64,000 nucleotides of DNA from Sphingobacterium rhinopitheci (lineage in GTDB: Bacteria > Bacteroidota > Bacteroidia > Sphingobacteriales > Sphingobacteriaceae), in assembly GCF_022627575.1 (NCBI RefSeq), contig NZ_JADEYQ010000001.1, forward strand, positions 1 to 64,000. Direction: 5' to 3'. Positions within the stretch are counted from its first letter, which is position 1. Each line of letters opens with the position of its first letter. Of this stretch, positions 1 through 8,486 are shown one piece after another. The translations under genes were made by a program, and so were the position numbers. The notes beneath the pieces were generated by a model that was given only the letters and a program-made list of their open reading frames with translations, did not search any database and was not told the DNA's origin.

Positions 1-120
1 TGCGATTAAGCTTTTGTTGGCGGAGAGCGAGGGAGTGGTTTAGCCACACAGACCCCAAACGCAACCCTAAACCTTCATGAATCGAACCCACCCAACCCTT
101 CTGGCTCGAATCTTATCGTG
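1..120 (-). repeat. tRNA-Ser-associated tail repeat (one degenerate unit)
   Basis: Bases 1-34 repeat bases 185-218, which are the tRNA-Ser 3' end plus one arm of its terminator, so a second copy of the tRNA tail lies downstream of the gene on the minus strand. Between the copies (about 35-120) lies a body with GGGTTCGATTC (minus strand, 79-89) and a 7-bp stem GGTTTAG/CTAAACC (37-43 with 67-73). The same layout occurs behind the second tRNA-Lys near 50.5 kb. It may continue past the window start. The function is not known. Confidence 0.6.
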
Positions 121-169
121 ATTTCTAGGAAAATAACAGTGCTAGATAGGCAGGAAATGCATATAAAAC

Positions 170-201
170 AAAAAAGCTTAATCTTGCGATTAAGCTTTTT
201 T
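170..201 (-). terminator. Intrinsic terminator of tRNA-Ser
   Basis: A perfect hairpin made of AAAAAGCTTAATC and its complement around a TTGC loop, flanked by A and T runs. It begins directly after the encoded CCA of tRNA-Ser on the minus strand. Confidence 0.85.
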
Positions 202-289
202 TGGCGGAGAGCGAGGGATTCGAACCCCCGAACCTGTGACAGTTAACAGTTTTCAAGACTGCCGCATTCGACCACTCTGCCAGCTCTCC
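202..289 (-). tRNA. tRNA-Ser(UGA), CCA encoded
   Basis: The gene is 88 nt including CCA and folds as a class II tRNA with a long variable arm. The acceptor is GGAGAGC with GCTCTCC, followed by discriminator G and an encoded CCA. The anticodon loop CTTGAAA gives UGA, which reads UCA and related serine codons. It has its own promoter and terminator. The promoter spacing implies transcription starts at, or within a base of, mature nucleotide 1. Confidence 0.95.
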
Positions 290-293
290 GCCA

Positions 294-323
294 CAAAGGT
301 AGAAATTCAACCCTTATTTCCAA
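294..323 (-). promoter_or_regulatory. Promoter of tRNA-Ser
   Basis: On the minus strand this reads TTG-N19-TACCTTTG, an exact match to the Bacteroidota housekeeping consensus (TTG, about 19 nt, TAnnTTTG). The -7 box ends only 4 nt before the mature tRNA 5' end. Confidence 0.8.
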
Positions 324-379
324 AATATATTTCAAAAAAAATGCCTTTAAACTAAATTAAAAGCACTTTTTACTGATTT

Positions 380-904
380 CTAACCTTTTACAAGTTGAAT
401 ATCTGCAGTAAATTTAACCTCATCAGACAACATTACACCACCAGTCTCTAATGCGGCATTCCAAGTAAGGCCAAAATCAGCACGATTGATAGCACCTGTT
501 ACGGTATATCCCACTTTGGCATTACCCCAAGGGTCTATTGCTACACCTCCAAGCTCTACTTTGAAAGTTTTAGAATTCGTAACTCCTTTGATCGTTAAAT
601 CACCAGTAACTTCAAAATCTTCGTCTGATTTTTTAACAATGTTGGTCGATATAAATGTAATCTTATTGTTTTCGGCTACGTTAAAAAAATCTGCATTTTT
701 CAAGTGCTCATCGCGTTGCTCATTATTGGTATTGATCGAGTCTACATCGATGCTTACCGAAATCTTAGCTTCAGACAAATCTTCGGACGCACTCTCTACA
801 TTGATATCAAAATTATTAAACTGTCCTTTTACAGTCGAGATCATCATATGACGCACTTTAAACTCTATTTCACTGTGCGATTTGTCTAAATTCCATGTTG
901 CCAT
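380..904 (-). CDS. YceI family polyisoprenoid-binding protein
   Basis: A 174-residue single-domain protein of the YceI family, which are lipocalin-like barrels that bind isoprenoid chains. It opens with the family hallmark WNLDKSHSEIEFKVRHMM and has the usual VTGDLTIKGVT and late ADFGL segments. No signal peptide is seen, so it is probably cytoplasmic, unlike E. coli YceI. It stands alone between tRNA genes. The ligand could be a quinone or carotenoid precursor, but nothing in the sequence shows which. Confidence 0.9.
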   Translation of the reverse strand: MATWNLDKSHSEIEFKVRHMMISTVKGQFNNFDINVESASEDLSEAKISVSIDVDSINTNNEQRDEHLKNADFFNVAENNKITFISTNIVKKSDEDFEVTGDLTIKGVTNSKTFKVELGGVAIDPWGNAKVGYTVTGAINRADFGLTWNAALETGGVMLSDEVKFTADIQLVKG

Positions 905-949
905 TATCGTAATATTTTAAATTTTTATAATTATTTCCTTTTAACAACA

Positions 950-976
950 CAAAGATATATTCCATATGAAATACAA
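950..976 (-). promoter_or_regulatory. Probable promoter of the YceI gene
   Basis: On the minus strand TATCTTTG (950-957) matches the -7 consensus, with a TTG 16 nt upstream. The spacer is a little shorter than usual. The leader to the ATG would be about 40 nt. Confidence 0.5.
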
Positions 977-1064
977 TTCTTAATCTAGATTAAGAAATTA
1001 AAAAAAATATTCACTTGAAATGCAAACAGTTAGTGTTTTTCACTAAAAAAAAGATTAAAATATT

Positions 1065-1094
1065 TTGGATATCACGGTTAAAACCCTACTTTTG
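1065..1094 (+). promoter_or_regulatory. Promoter of tRNA-Arg
   Basis: TTGG at 1065-1068, an 18-nt spacer, then TACTTTTG at 1087-1094. The start site would fall about 15 nt before the mature tRNA. Confidence 0.75.
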
Positions 1095-1112
1095 TTGAAC
1101 CGAAAGGCAAAC

Positions 1113-1186
1113 GCGCCAATAGCTCAGCTGGATAGAGCATCGGTTTTCTAAACCGACGGTCAGGGGTTCGAATCCCTTTTGGCGTA
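1113..1186 (+). tRNA. tRNA-Arg(UCU)
   Basis: A 74-nt cloverleaf. The acceptor GCGCCAA pairs with TTGGCGT with a G-U at the first pair. The anticodon stem TCGGT/ACCGA carries loop TTTCTAA, giving anticodon UCU (reads AGA/AGG). The discriminator is A and CCA is not encoded. Confidence 0.95.
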
Positions 1187-1189
1187 CTC

Positions 1190-1224
1190 AAAACCACTTC
1201 TAATTCATTTAGAAGTGGTTTTTT
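1190..1224 (+). terminator. Terminator of tRNA-Arg
   Basis: A 14-bp hairpin AAAACCACTTCTAA/TTAGAAGTGGTTTT with a 5-nt loop and a short T run, directly after the tRNA. It may also serve the convergent NamZ-like gene. Confidence 0.8.
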
Positions 1225-1254
1225 GCTTTACAGCAGTTAGTAAACCACAGCCCA

Positions 1255-2469
1255 TCAATCTGGATATAGCAAATATTTTTTGCGCATATCTTTATACGAA
1301 GACAAACCAGGCTCCCATGATGCTCTTATCTGTTCCTCAGACCAACCGGACTCTATCTGCTTACGAAAAGCATCGACCCCCACCAGCTTTTCTATACTTC
1401 CTATCTGTTTGGAGTAGCTCTGATCAAAAAACTTATCTTTCTCTGGCGAATTAGCATACAACTCTATTATCCAGCCTAGATTAAGCTTTTTACGATCCAC
1501 CAAGGCCTGCAAATCATAATCACGCAAATCCAAACCATAACACACCTCCCCCATAAACAAAGGAGACTCACTCTTCCCCTTTTTACTAACAGGAACAAAC
1601 GAAAAATCATACAGCCCCTTATACATCGGAGACCCAAGAAATACAAATGGAAAATCCGTCCCTCTACCATGATTAATCTTCACCCCCTCAAATAGGCATG
1701 TGCTAGGGTACAGAATAATACTTTGCTCGGTATTTAGATTTGGCGAAGGGTCAACAGGTAGCTTATACAACATATCATGCCTATAAGATGCAATAGGAAC
1801 AATCTTGAGCTTTAACTTATCCGCACCCACCATCCATCCTTCTCCTTTTACCATCTGTGCAAATTCAGCAGTGGTCAATCCATGTGCTATAGGCAGTGGA
1901 AACTGACCAATACCAGATTTGTGCTTCATATCCAGTATAGGACCATCGATAAGATAGGCATTAGGATTGGGACGATCTAGAATCATCAACTCTTTGCCAT
2001 TTGCTGCACACGCCTCCATGAGATCGCGCAACACATTGATATAGGTGTAAAAACGAACTCCTAGATCTTGAACATCATAAATTACAATATCTACATCCGC
2101 CAAATCCGCACGCGACGGCTTCTTTTTAGCGCCATACAATGAAACGACAGGAATATTGGTCACAGGATCTACCTCATCATGCACTACGGTACCATTACTT
2201 GCATTGCCCCGAAAACCATGCTCAGGACCAAAAATCTTCACTACATCGACACCCATAGCACGCAAAGTATCCACCAAATGCACCGCTCCTACCACTGAGG
2301 AAGGATTTGCCAACACAGCCACACGAAGACCCTTTAGATATGGAATATACTGCTCTGTCTGCTGCGCTCCCGTTCGTACAGAATCATTACTATAGACTAA
2401 TTTTGATTGAGACTTTAAGTTAAGCGAATACAAAACACAAAGAAATACAAATATCACGCGCAGTACCAT
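1255..2469 (-). CDS. DUF1343 / NamZ-like exo-beta-N-acetylmuramidase
   Basis: A 404-residue protein with an N-terminal signal peptide (hydrophobic residues 1-20, likely cleavage after LKSQS), so it is exported. The body is a DUF1343 domain: LANPSSVV near 55, GPEHGFRGNASNG near 82, VIYDVQDLGVRFYTY near 130 and LDRPNPN near 165. NamZ of Bacillus subtilis and Tannerella homologues release terminal N-acetylmuramic acid from peptidoglycan fragments. The expected role is therefore cell-wall recycling or MurNAc scavenging. No murQ or murP-type partner is adjacent, so substrate use is inferred from the family. Confidence 0.85.
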   Translation of the reverse strand: MVLRVIFVFLCVLYSLNLKSQSKLVYSNDSVRTGAQQTEQYIPYLKGLRVAVLANPSSVVGAVHLVDTLRAMGVDVVKIFGPEHGFRGNASNGTVVHDEVDPVTNIPVVSLYGAKKKPSRADLADVDIVIYDVQDLGVRFYTYINVLRDLMEACAANGKELMILDRPNPNAYLIDGPILDMKHKSGIGQFPLPIAHGLTTAEFAQMVKGEGWMVGADKLKLKIVPIASYRHDMLYKLPVDPSPNLNTEQSIILYPSTCLFEGVKINHGRGTDFPFVFLGSPMYKGLYDFSFVPVSKKGKSESPLFMGEVCYGLDLRDYDLQALVDRKKLNLGWIIELYANSPEKDKFFDQSYSKQIGSIEKLVGVDAFRKQIESGWSEEQIRASWEPGLSSYKDMRKKYLLYPD

Positions 2470-2634
2470 AGGTTTAAGTTTATTGTACTTCTAAATTAAC
2501 ATAAAAAAATCAAACCAAGAACAGTTACATTATATTACATGTATAGAATAGACTAACACAAAGATAGAGGGTTCAAAAAATAAGGTTGGTACCATTGACA
2601 TTAAGGACTAACACCTCAAAACAAGGGAAACAAA

Positions 2635-2664
2635 AAAAGCTCATCCATTATTGGATGAGCTTTT
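2635..2664 (-). terminator. Terminator of the tRNA-Thr cluster
   Basis: Hairpin with arms AAAAGCTCATCCA and TGGATGAGCTTTT around a short loop, immediately 3' of the last tRNA-Thr on the minus strand. Confidence 0.85.
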
Positions 2665-2665
2665 G

Positions 2666-2738
<73 letters not shown>

Positions 2739-2757
2739 TTTACTGTTTTATTTTTTG

Positions 2758-2830
<73 letters not shown>

Positions 2831-2852
2831 ATTCTTGAAATATATTGCTTTG

Positions 2853-2925
<73 letters not shown>

Positions 2926-2948
2926 ATATCCTTTTCAAGAATGTGATG

Positions 2949-2979
2949 CAAATATCGAAACATTCAACCTAAAAATCAA
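2949..2979 (-). promoter_or_regulatory. Probable promoter of the tRNA-Thr cluster
   Basis: On the minus strand TTG-N20-GATATTTG, one mismatch from TAnnTTTG, about 24 nt upstream of the first tRNA-Thr. Confidence 0.5.
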
Positions 2980-3182
2980 GTACAAAATGCTTTTTTTCGC
3001 CCATAAACAGCTAAAAAACTGAAAATCAGTCAGAATTTTTTTTATCAAAACAGCAACAGCCTGAATTTTTGACATACCCATACAATAAATAGCGACAAAA
3101 ATTCAGTTTTAGTTTTTAAAAAACAGTTGGGCATTTCCTTTGTTAACTACATAATATAACTTGAAAGGAGAAGTATTATAAA

Positions 3183-5783
3183 ATGAATTTTAACAATTAT
3201 ACGATCAAAGCACAAGAAGCGATACAGAAAGCTTCAGAAATAGCTGTAGGCAATCAGCAGCAAGCGATTGAACCTGCACATATATTAAAAGCACTGCTTA
3301 CGGTTGATGAAAATGTAATCAGTCATTTATTAAAAAAACTAAATGCTAACATCAATTACATCACTACTGAGGTAACTAAGCAAATAGAAAGTCTTCCCAA
3401 AGTATCTGGTACAAATGTATACCTGAGCAATAGCGCTAATGCGGTACTGCAAAAGGCTCAGAGCTACCTTAAAGAATTCAATGATGAGTTCGTATCAATA
3501 GAGCATATATTGTTAGGCTTGCTATCTGCAAATGATAAAACGTCTTCGCTGTTAAAAGACCAAGGCGTCAATGAAAAAGATTTAAAAATTGCAATTAAAG
3601 AATTGAGAGGAAATAATAGAGTAACAGATCAAAATGCCGAAGCCACTTATAATGCGCTAGGTAAGTATGCACGTAATCTAAACGAATATGCGGAATCTGG
3701 AAAATTAGACCCTGTAATAGGTCGCGATGAAGAAATACGCCGTGTCATGCAAATATTATCGCGTCGCACAAAAAATAACCCCATCCTTGTGGGCGAACCT
3801 GGCGTCGGTAAAACTGCGATAGCCGAAGGTATTGCACACCGTATCATAAAAGGTGATGCGCCAGAAAACTTAAAGTCTAAAACAGTATTCTCTTTAGACA
3901 TGGGTGCCTTAATTGCTGGCGCTAAGTATAAAGGTGAATTTGAAGAAAGACTAAAGTCTGTGGTCAAAGAAGTAGCAGATTCAGATGGTGAAATAATCCT
4001 TTTTATTGACGAGATACACACTTTAGTCGGTGCTGGTGGTGGTGAAGGTGCAATGGATGCTGCCAATATCCTCAAACCTGCATTAGCAAGAGGTGAATTA
4101 CGTGCTATTGGAGCTACAACATTAAATGAGTATCAAAAATACTTTGAAAAAGATAAAGCCCTAGAGCGTCGTTTCCAAAAAGTAATGGTCGAAGAGCCCG
4201 ATACACAAGATGCTATCTCTATATTACGAGGTTTGAAAGAACGCTATGAGACGCATCATAAAGTACGTATACTCGACGAATCTATCATTGCGGCAGTAGA
4301 ATTATCGCAACGCTATATAACAGATCGTTTCTTGCCTGACAAAGCCATTGACTTGATAGATGAAGCGGCTTCTAAGCTACGCTTAGAAATGGATTCAGTC
4401 CCTGAGATAGTAGATGAATTGGACCGTCGTATCATGCAGCTAGAGATTGAACGTGAAGCGATAAAAAGAGAGAAAGACGATAAAAAAGTAGCAGAACTTT
4501 CTGAAACAATAGCTAATCTTTCCAACGAACGTGACTCTTTAAAAGCAGCTTGGCAATCAGAAAAAACATTGGTAGACCGTGTCAACCAAGAGGTACAAAA
4601 TATTGAAAACTACAAGCTTGAAGCAGATCAAGCAGAGCGTGCCGGTGACTATGGCAAAGTAGCCGAATTGCGCTATGGAAAAATCAAAGAAGCGCAAGAT
4701 CAAGTAGAACAATTAAAAGCCGAGTTGAACGAAAAGCAACAAAGCTCACGTATGCTGAAAGAAGAAGTTACTTCAGAGGATATAGCTGATGTAGTATCAA
4801 GATGGACGGGCATTCCAGTGAATAAAATGATACAATCCGAGCGTGAAAAGTTATTAAATTTGGAGGAAGAGTTGCACAAACGTGTCGCCGGTCAAGAAGA
4901 AGCTATTGAGGCTATCTCTGATGCTATACGCCGTTCTCGTGCCGGATTGAGTGACGCTAAGCGTCCTATAGGATCTTTTATATTCCTAGGGACAACTGGT
5001 GTAGGTAAGACCGAATTGGCTAAAGCTTTGGCTGAATTTCTATTTGATGATGAACAGGCACTAGTACGTATCGATATGTCCGAATACCAAGAGCGACATG
5101 CTGTATCTCGTTTGATAGGAGCGCCTCCAGGTTATGTAGGCTACGAAGAAGGCGGTCAATTGACCGAGGCTGTACGTCGTCGCCCCTATTCTGTAGTACT
5201 GTTGGATGAGATTGAAAAAGCACACCCTGATGTATTCAACATCTTATTGCAAGTGCTTGATGATGGACATTTGACGGACAACAAAGGTCGTGTTGTAAAT
5301 TTCAAAAACACCATCATCATCATGACATCAAACACGGGTTCTCATATTATTCAGGAGAATTTTATGCTGCTGAACGATGACAATAAAGATAGCGTCGTTG
5401 CGAAAACTAAAGATGAGGTTTTTGAATTATTGCAAAAATCTATTCGTCCAGAATTTTTAAACCGTATAGATGAGATAATCATGTTTACGCCATTGAGTAG
5501 AAATGAAATCAGCGACATTGTACGTATGCAATTCCAGCATCTTACGAAACAATTGGCAGATCAAAACATATTCTTATCAGCTACAGATGAGGCATTGGAC
5601 TGGCTGGCACAATTGGGCTATGATCCTATATATGGTGCACGACCATTGAAGCGTGTGATTCAAAAACGAATCCTCAACGAATTGTCTAAAGAAATCCTTG
5701 CCGGTAAGGTAACTTCTGACGCCGTGATACAGTTAGATGTATTTGACAGTAAATTCGTATTTATAAATAAAAAAACGAATTAA
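3183..5783 (+). CDS. clpB: ClpB protein-disaggregating AAA+ chaperone
   Basis: At 866 residues this is full length for ClpB, the hexameric ATPase that with DnaK rescues aggregated proteins. Order of parts: Clp N-domain (1-145), first AAA+ module with Walker A GEPGVGKT near 203 and Walker B LFIDEIHTL, a charged coiled-coil middle domain (about 400-525), second AAA+ module with GTTGVGKT near 603 and VLLDEIEKAHPDV, and a C-terminal D2-small domain. The start ATG follows an unusually good purine-rich site (AAAGGAG) about 10 nt upstream. It is a single-gene unit with its own terminator. No CIRCE-type element was seen upstream. Confidence 0.98.
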   Translation: MNFNNYTIKAQEAIQKASEIAVGNQQQAIEPAHILKALLTVDENVISHLLKKLNANINYITTEVTKQIESLPKVSGTNVYLSNSANAVLQKAQSYLKEFNDEFVSIEHILLGLLSANDKTSSLLKDQGVNEKDLKIAIKELRGNNRVTDQNAEATYNALGKYARNLNEYAESGKLDPVIGRDEEIRRVMQILSRRTKNNPILVGEPGVGKTAIAEGIAHRIIKGDAPENLKSKTVFSLDMGALIAGAKYKGEFEERLKSVVKEVADSDGEIILFIDEIHTLVGAGGGEGAMDAANILKPALARGELRAIGATTLNEYQKYFEKDKALERRFQKVMVEEPDTQDAISILRGLKERYETHHKVRILDESIIAAVELSQRYITDRFLPDKAIDLIDEAASKLRLEMDSVPEIVDELDRRIMQLEIEREAIKREKDDKKVAELSETIANLSNERDSLKAAWQSEKTLVDRVNQEVQNIENYKLEADQAERAGDYGKVAELRYGKIKEAQDQVEQLKAELNEKQQSSRMLKEEVTSEDIADVVSRWTGIPVNKMIQSEREKLLNLEEELHKRVAGQEEAIEAISDAIRRSRAGLSDAKRPIGSFIFLGTTGVGKTELAKALAEFLFDDEQALVRIDMSEYQERHAVSRLIGAPPGYVGYEEGGQLTEAVRRRPYSVVLLDEIEKAHPDVFNILLQVLDDGHLTDNKGRVVNFKNTIIIMTSNTGSHIIQENFMLLNDDNKDSVVAKTKDEVFELLQKSIRPEFLNRIDEIIMFTPLSRNEISDIVRMQFQHLTKQLADQNIFLSATDEALDWLAQLGYDPIYGARPLKRVIQKRILNELSKEILAGKVTSDAVIQLDVFDSKFVFINKKTN

Positions 5784-5804
5784 AATAGTATATTTTATCT
5801 CCCT

Positions 5805-5841
5805 AAAAAGGTTCTTTCATCAATTGAAAGAACCTTTTTTT
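5805..5841 (+). terminator. Terminator of clpB
   Basis: Hairpin with 15-nt arms (5805-5819 and 5825-5839) containing GGTTCTTTCA and TGAAAGAACC, followed by a run of T. Confidence 0.9.
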
Positions 5842-5987
5842 ATACCCATAGCTTACTGCAGCAACCCAAAGTCCTTAATAATCAATAAGCCGTAAAAAGC
5901 ATTTAAAAAAAGTGATGTTTAACGAGAACTTATTAAAACAAAAAAAGGCTTCTTTTGTTTTAGATAATAAATAATTCACATTTTATC

Positions 5988-7070
5988 ATGACAAAAAAAA
6001 GCGTAGCATTACTCTATTTACTCATTCCTTTAACATTTTACGCCTGCATCAAAGACGAAGAACTAGACACCGATGCAGATATCATCGAGGCTTATATTCC
6101 ACCTGAATATTTAAAAACAGACCCTATCATCACGAATACTTCTGTCGAATTCAGAGTTAAATCCAATGTAGATTTAACAAAACAAGCGCCATTTTTTACG
6201 CTTTCACCGTATGCAACTATCTCTCCAGAAAATGGAGTTATTCGCGACTTCACGACCGCACAAACAGTAGTCGTAACCGCACAAGATTCCAAATGGAAAA
6301 AAACATACACCATCACGTTCAATGTGGATGAATTAAGTACAAGATATAGTTTCAATAATGCCGAGCTGACTGACAAGGACAGGTATTATAGATTCTATAC
6401 TATTGGTTCAACAGGAGATAAGGTGTACGATTGGGCAAGTGGAAATTCAGGTTATGTAACGGTTGCTGGAAGCAAGTCACCGGATGAATACCCTACTGCT
6501 GTAGCTGAAGGTAGAACGGGAGGTTTAGCGGCAAAAATGCAAACCGTATATACTAGTAGCTTTGCGGCAGCTACAGGGAATCCTATTGCGGCAGGGAATT
6601 TATTCCTTGGAAGCTTTAAGACAAACCTATTAAATACGCTAAAATCGACTAAATTTGGGTTACCTTACTCTGGGGCATTACCAAAATCTGTCCGTTCGTA
6701 CTACAAATATAAAGCTGGCCCAGAAGTTAGAAATCAGGATTTTGAGGTTGTACCTGATAAAAAGGATTCTTTTGACATCTATGCTATTATATTTGAATCT
6801 CGTGCAAAAGACAATTTTATGTACGGTGACCATGACTTCAAAGACCCTCGCAATGTAGCTATCGCTCGAATACCTGCTTCACAACGATTAGAGACAGATA
6901 CATGGAAAGAGGCCAATTTCCCATTTGAACTCGTTGCGGGCAAAACATTTGATCCAGACAAAGAATATGTTCTAACTATCGTAATGTCTTCAAGTATTGA
7001 TGGAGCGAAATTCACAGGTGCTATCGGAAGCACTTTAATAGTAGATGATATTGAGTTAATTTACAACTAA
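5988..7070 (+). CDS. PCMD-domain lipoprotein
   Basis: A 360-residue lipoprotein. The signal peptide ends in LTFYAC with a lipobox Cys near 20, then an acidic spacer. An Ig-like beta segment (about 45-120) precedes a C-terminal PCMD (putative carbohydrate metabolism) domain from about 125, ending in the typical GSTLIVDDIELIYN. Such proteins are surface or periplasmic lipoproteins in Bacteroidota and are thought to bind glycans. The ligand is unknown. The stop is 4 nt before the beta-barrel gene, so the two are one operon. Confidence 0.8.
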   Translation: MTKKSVALLYLLIPLTFYACIKDEELDTDADIIEAYIPPEYLKTDPIITNTSVEFRVKSNVDLTKQAPFFTLSPYATISPENGVIRDFTTAQTVVVTAQDSKWKKTYTITFNVDELSTRYSFNNAELTDKDRYYRFYTIGSTGDKVYDWASGNSGYVTVAGSKSPDEYPTAVAEGRTGGLAAKMQTVYTSSFAAATGNPIAAGNLFLGSFKTNLLNTLKSTKFGLPYSGALPKSVRSYYKYKAGPEVRNQDFEVVPDKKDSFDIYAIIFESRAKDNFMYGDHDFKDPRNVAIARIPASQRLETDTWKEANFPFELVAGKTFDPDKEYVLTIVMSSSIDGAKFTGAIGSTLIVDDIELIYN

Positions 7071-7074
7071 ACCC

Positions 7075-7881
7075 ATGACAAACATATACAAAGTTTATAT
7101 CCCTCTTATAATCTGCCTTATTTGGAATAGTGCCAATGCACAAGAAACCAAGGTGCAAGAAACAAAGAGTAATAAAGAGAAAATAAATGATTTCTTTAAC
7201 GAAAATATAGAATACCAAGCCAAAATTCAACTGAGTATTGGCGGTGCCTCTCCCCTTGGGATACCAGCACAGATAAGAGAGATTGAGAGTTTTAAGCCTA
7301 TGAACCCTTTTGGCATAGAGATGAATGCTACAAAATGGCTCAACGATAAGCAAGAGTTTGGAATAAGAACAGGGATTAAATTTGAAGGCCGAGGGATGAA
7401 AACCCAAGCGAGGGTTAAAAACTACTACACACAGATAGAAGATGATTCTGGTGCACAAACTAAAGGCTATTTTACAGGGCATGTGGTTACAGAATTAGAT
7501 AATTTCTATTTTACCATTCCGGTATTATTTGTATGGAATGCATCCGAACATTGGAATGTATATGGCGGTTTTTACTTCTCGCTAACAGCAAACAAGTCGT
7601 TTACAGGACATATCTATGATGGTGCATTTAGAGAAGGTACTCCGGTAGGCGAATTAACAACATTTGAAGGTACAGCTCAGGGTCTTTATGATTTTTCGGA
7701 TGACCTTAAAACATTTCAATGGGGTAACCAATTGGGGGTAGAATATAAGACTAAATCTGATTGGCGAATATTTGCGGACCTTACCATGGCAAATACACAA
7801 ATATTCAAAAGTGATTTTGAGTCCATTTCCTTCAAAATGTATAATATCTTCGGAAATATAGGGGTTAGTTATAGCTTTTAG
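7075..7881 (+). CDS. Outer-membrane beta-barrel protein (PorT/OmpW-like)
   Basis: A 268-residue protein with a signal peptide (1-22, cleaved after SANA) followed by alternating amphipathic strands rich in aromatic residues and ending in the C-terminal signature SYSF, as expected for an outer-membrane barrel. It lies 4 nt after the PCMD lipoprotein. This pairing is common in Bacteroidota and suggests the two act together at the cell surface. The exact role cannot be read from sequence. Confidence 0.75.
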   Translation: MTNIYKVYIPLIICLIWNSANAQETKVQETKSNKEKINDFFNENIEYQAKIQLSIGGASPLGIPAQIREIESFKPMNPFGIEMNATKWLNDKQEFGIRTGIKFEGRGMKTQARVKNYYTQIEDDSGAQTKGYFTGHVVTELDNFYFTIPVLFVWNASEHWNVYGGFYFSLTANKSFTGHIYDGAFREGTPVGELTTFEGTAQGLYDFSDDLKTFQWGNQLGVEYKTKSDWRIFADLTMANTQIFKSDFESISFKMYNIFGNIGVSYSF

Positions 7882-7960
7882 ACCTCAGGTCATTGCTTTC
7901 ATATAGAGATATTTTGAGATATAAATCCAAATTACTATCTTAAGACAAACCTTATATATT

Positions 7961-8413
7961 ATGAAAGATGAGATTATAATTAGGAAGTTTAAGCTTGAAG
8001 ATAAGGAAAAATTGGTTCGTATTCTTATAAACAATGTCCCCAGGTATTTTGCCGAAACTGAAGTCGATGATTATGAAGAATACATTAATGGCAAAGTGCA
8101 AGATTACTATGTCGCCCAATTGGGGGATGAAATAATTGCTGCCGGTGGCATTAATTATGACAAAGACAGACAATTGGCAAAAATAAGTTGGGATATTGTA
8201 GATATTCCATTCCAAAAACAAGGAATTGGTAGATTACTAATGAAGCATAGGCTCGAAGTAATTGCTGCAAAAAAAGATATTAAATCAATAATCGTCCGTA
8301 CATCTCAACATGCTTACGGATTCTATGAAAAAATGGGATTCAAATTGTTAGAACGTCATAAGGATTATTGGGCAAAAGGATTTGATATGTACAAAATGAT
8401 TTATAACAATTAA
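7961..8413 (+). CDS. GNAT family N-acetyltransferase
   Basis: A 150-residue protein with a single GNAT fold. It starts IIIRKFKLEDKEKLVRIL, has the beta4 segment YYVAQLGDEIIAAGGI, the acetyl-CoA pyrophosphate loop PFQKQGIGRLLM near 90, and the C-terminal HAYGFYEKMGFKLLER. The acceptor substrate is unknown. It is a single gene convergent with the GMC oxidoreductase, the two sharing a terminator. Confidence 0.9.
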   Translation: MKDEIIIRKFKLEDKEKLVRILINNVPRYFAETEVDDYEEYINGKVQDYYVAQLGDEIIAAGGINYDKDRQLAKISWDIVDIPFQKQGIGRLLMKHRLEVIAAKKDIKSIIVRTSQHAYGFYEKMGFKLLERHKDYWAKGFDMYKMIYNN

Positions 8414-8441
8414 TACCTATCTACATCCAAGATCTAATAAT

Positions 8442-8484
8442 AAAAAGTCCACTTGAAGACATTTTATTCAAGTGGACTTTTTTA
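8442..8484. terminator. Bidirectional terminator between GNAT and GMC genes
   Basis: A long hairpin AAAAAGTCCACTTGAA/TTCAAGTGGACTTTTT around a short loop. A and T runs on both sides let it stop transcription from either strand. Confidence 0.88.
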
Positions 8485-8486
8485 TG

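Noticed and set aside
1-120. A second tRNA-Ser gene at the left edge
   Set aside because: Only the 3' tail is duplicated; there is no anticodon or D arm.
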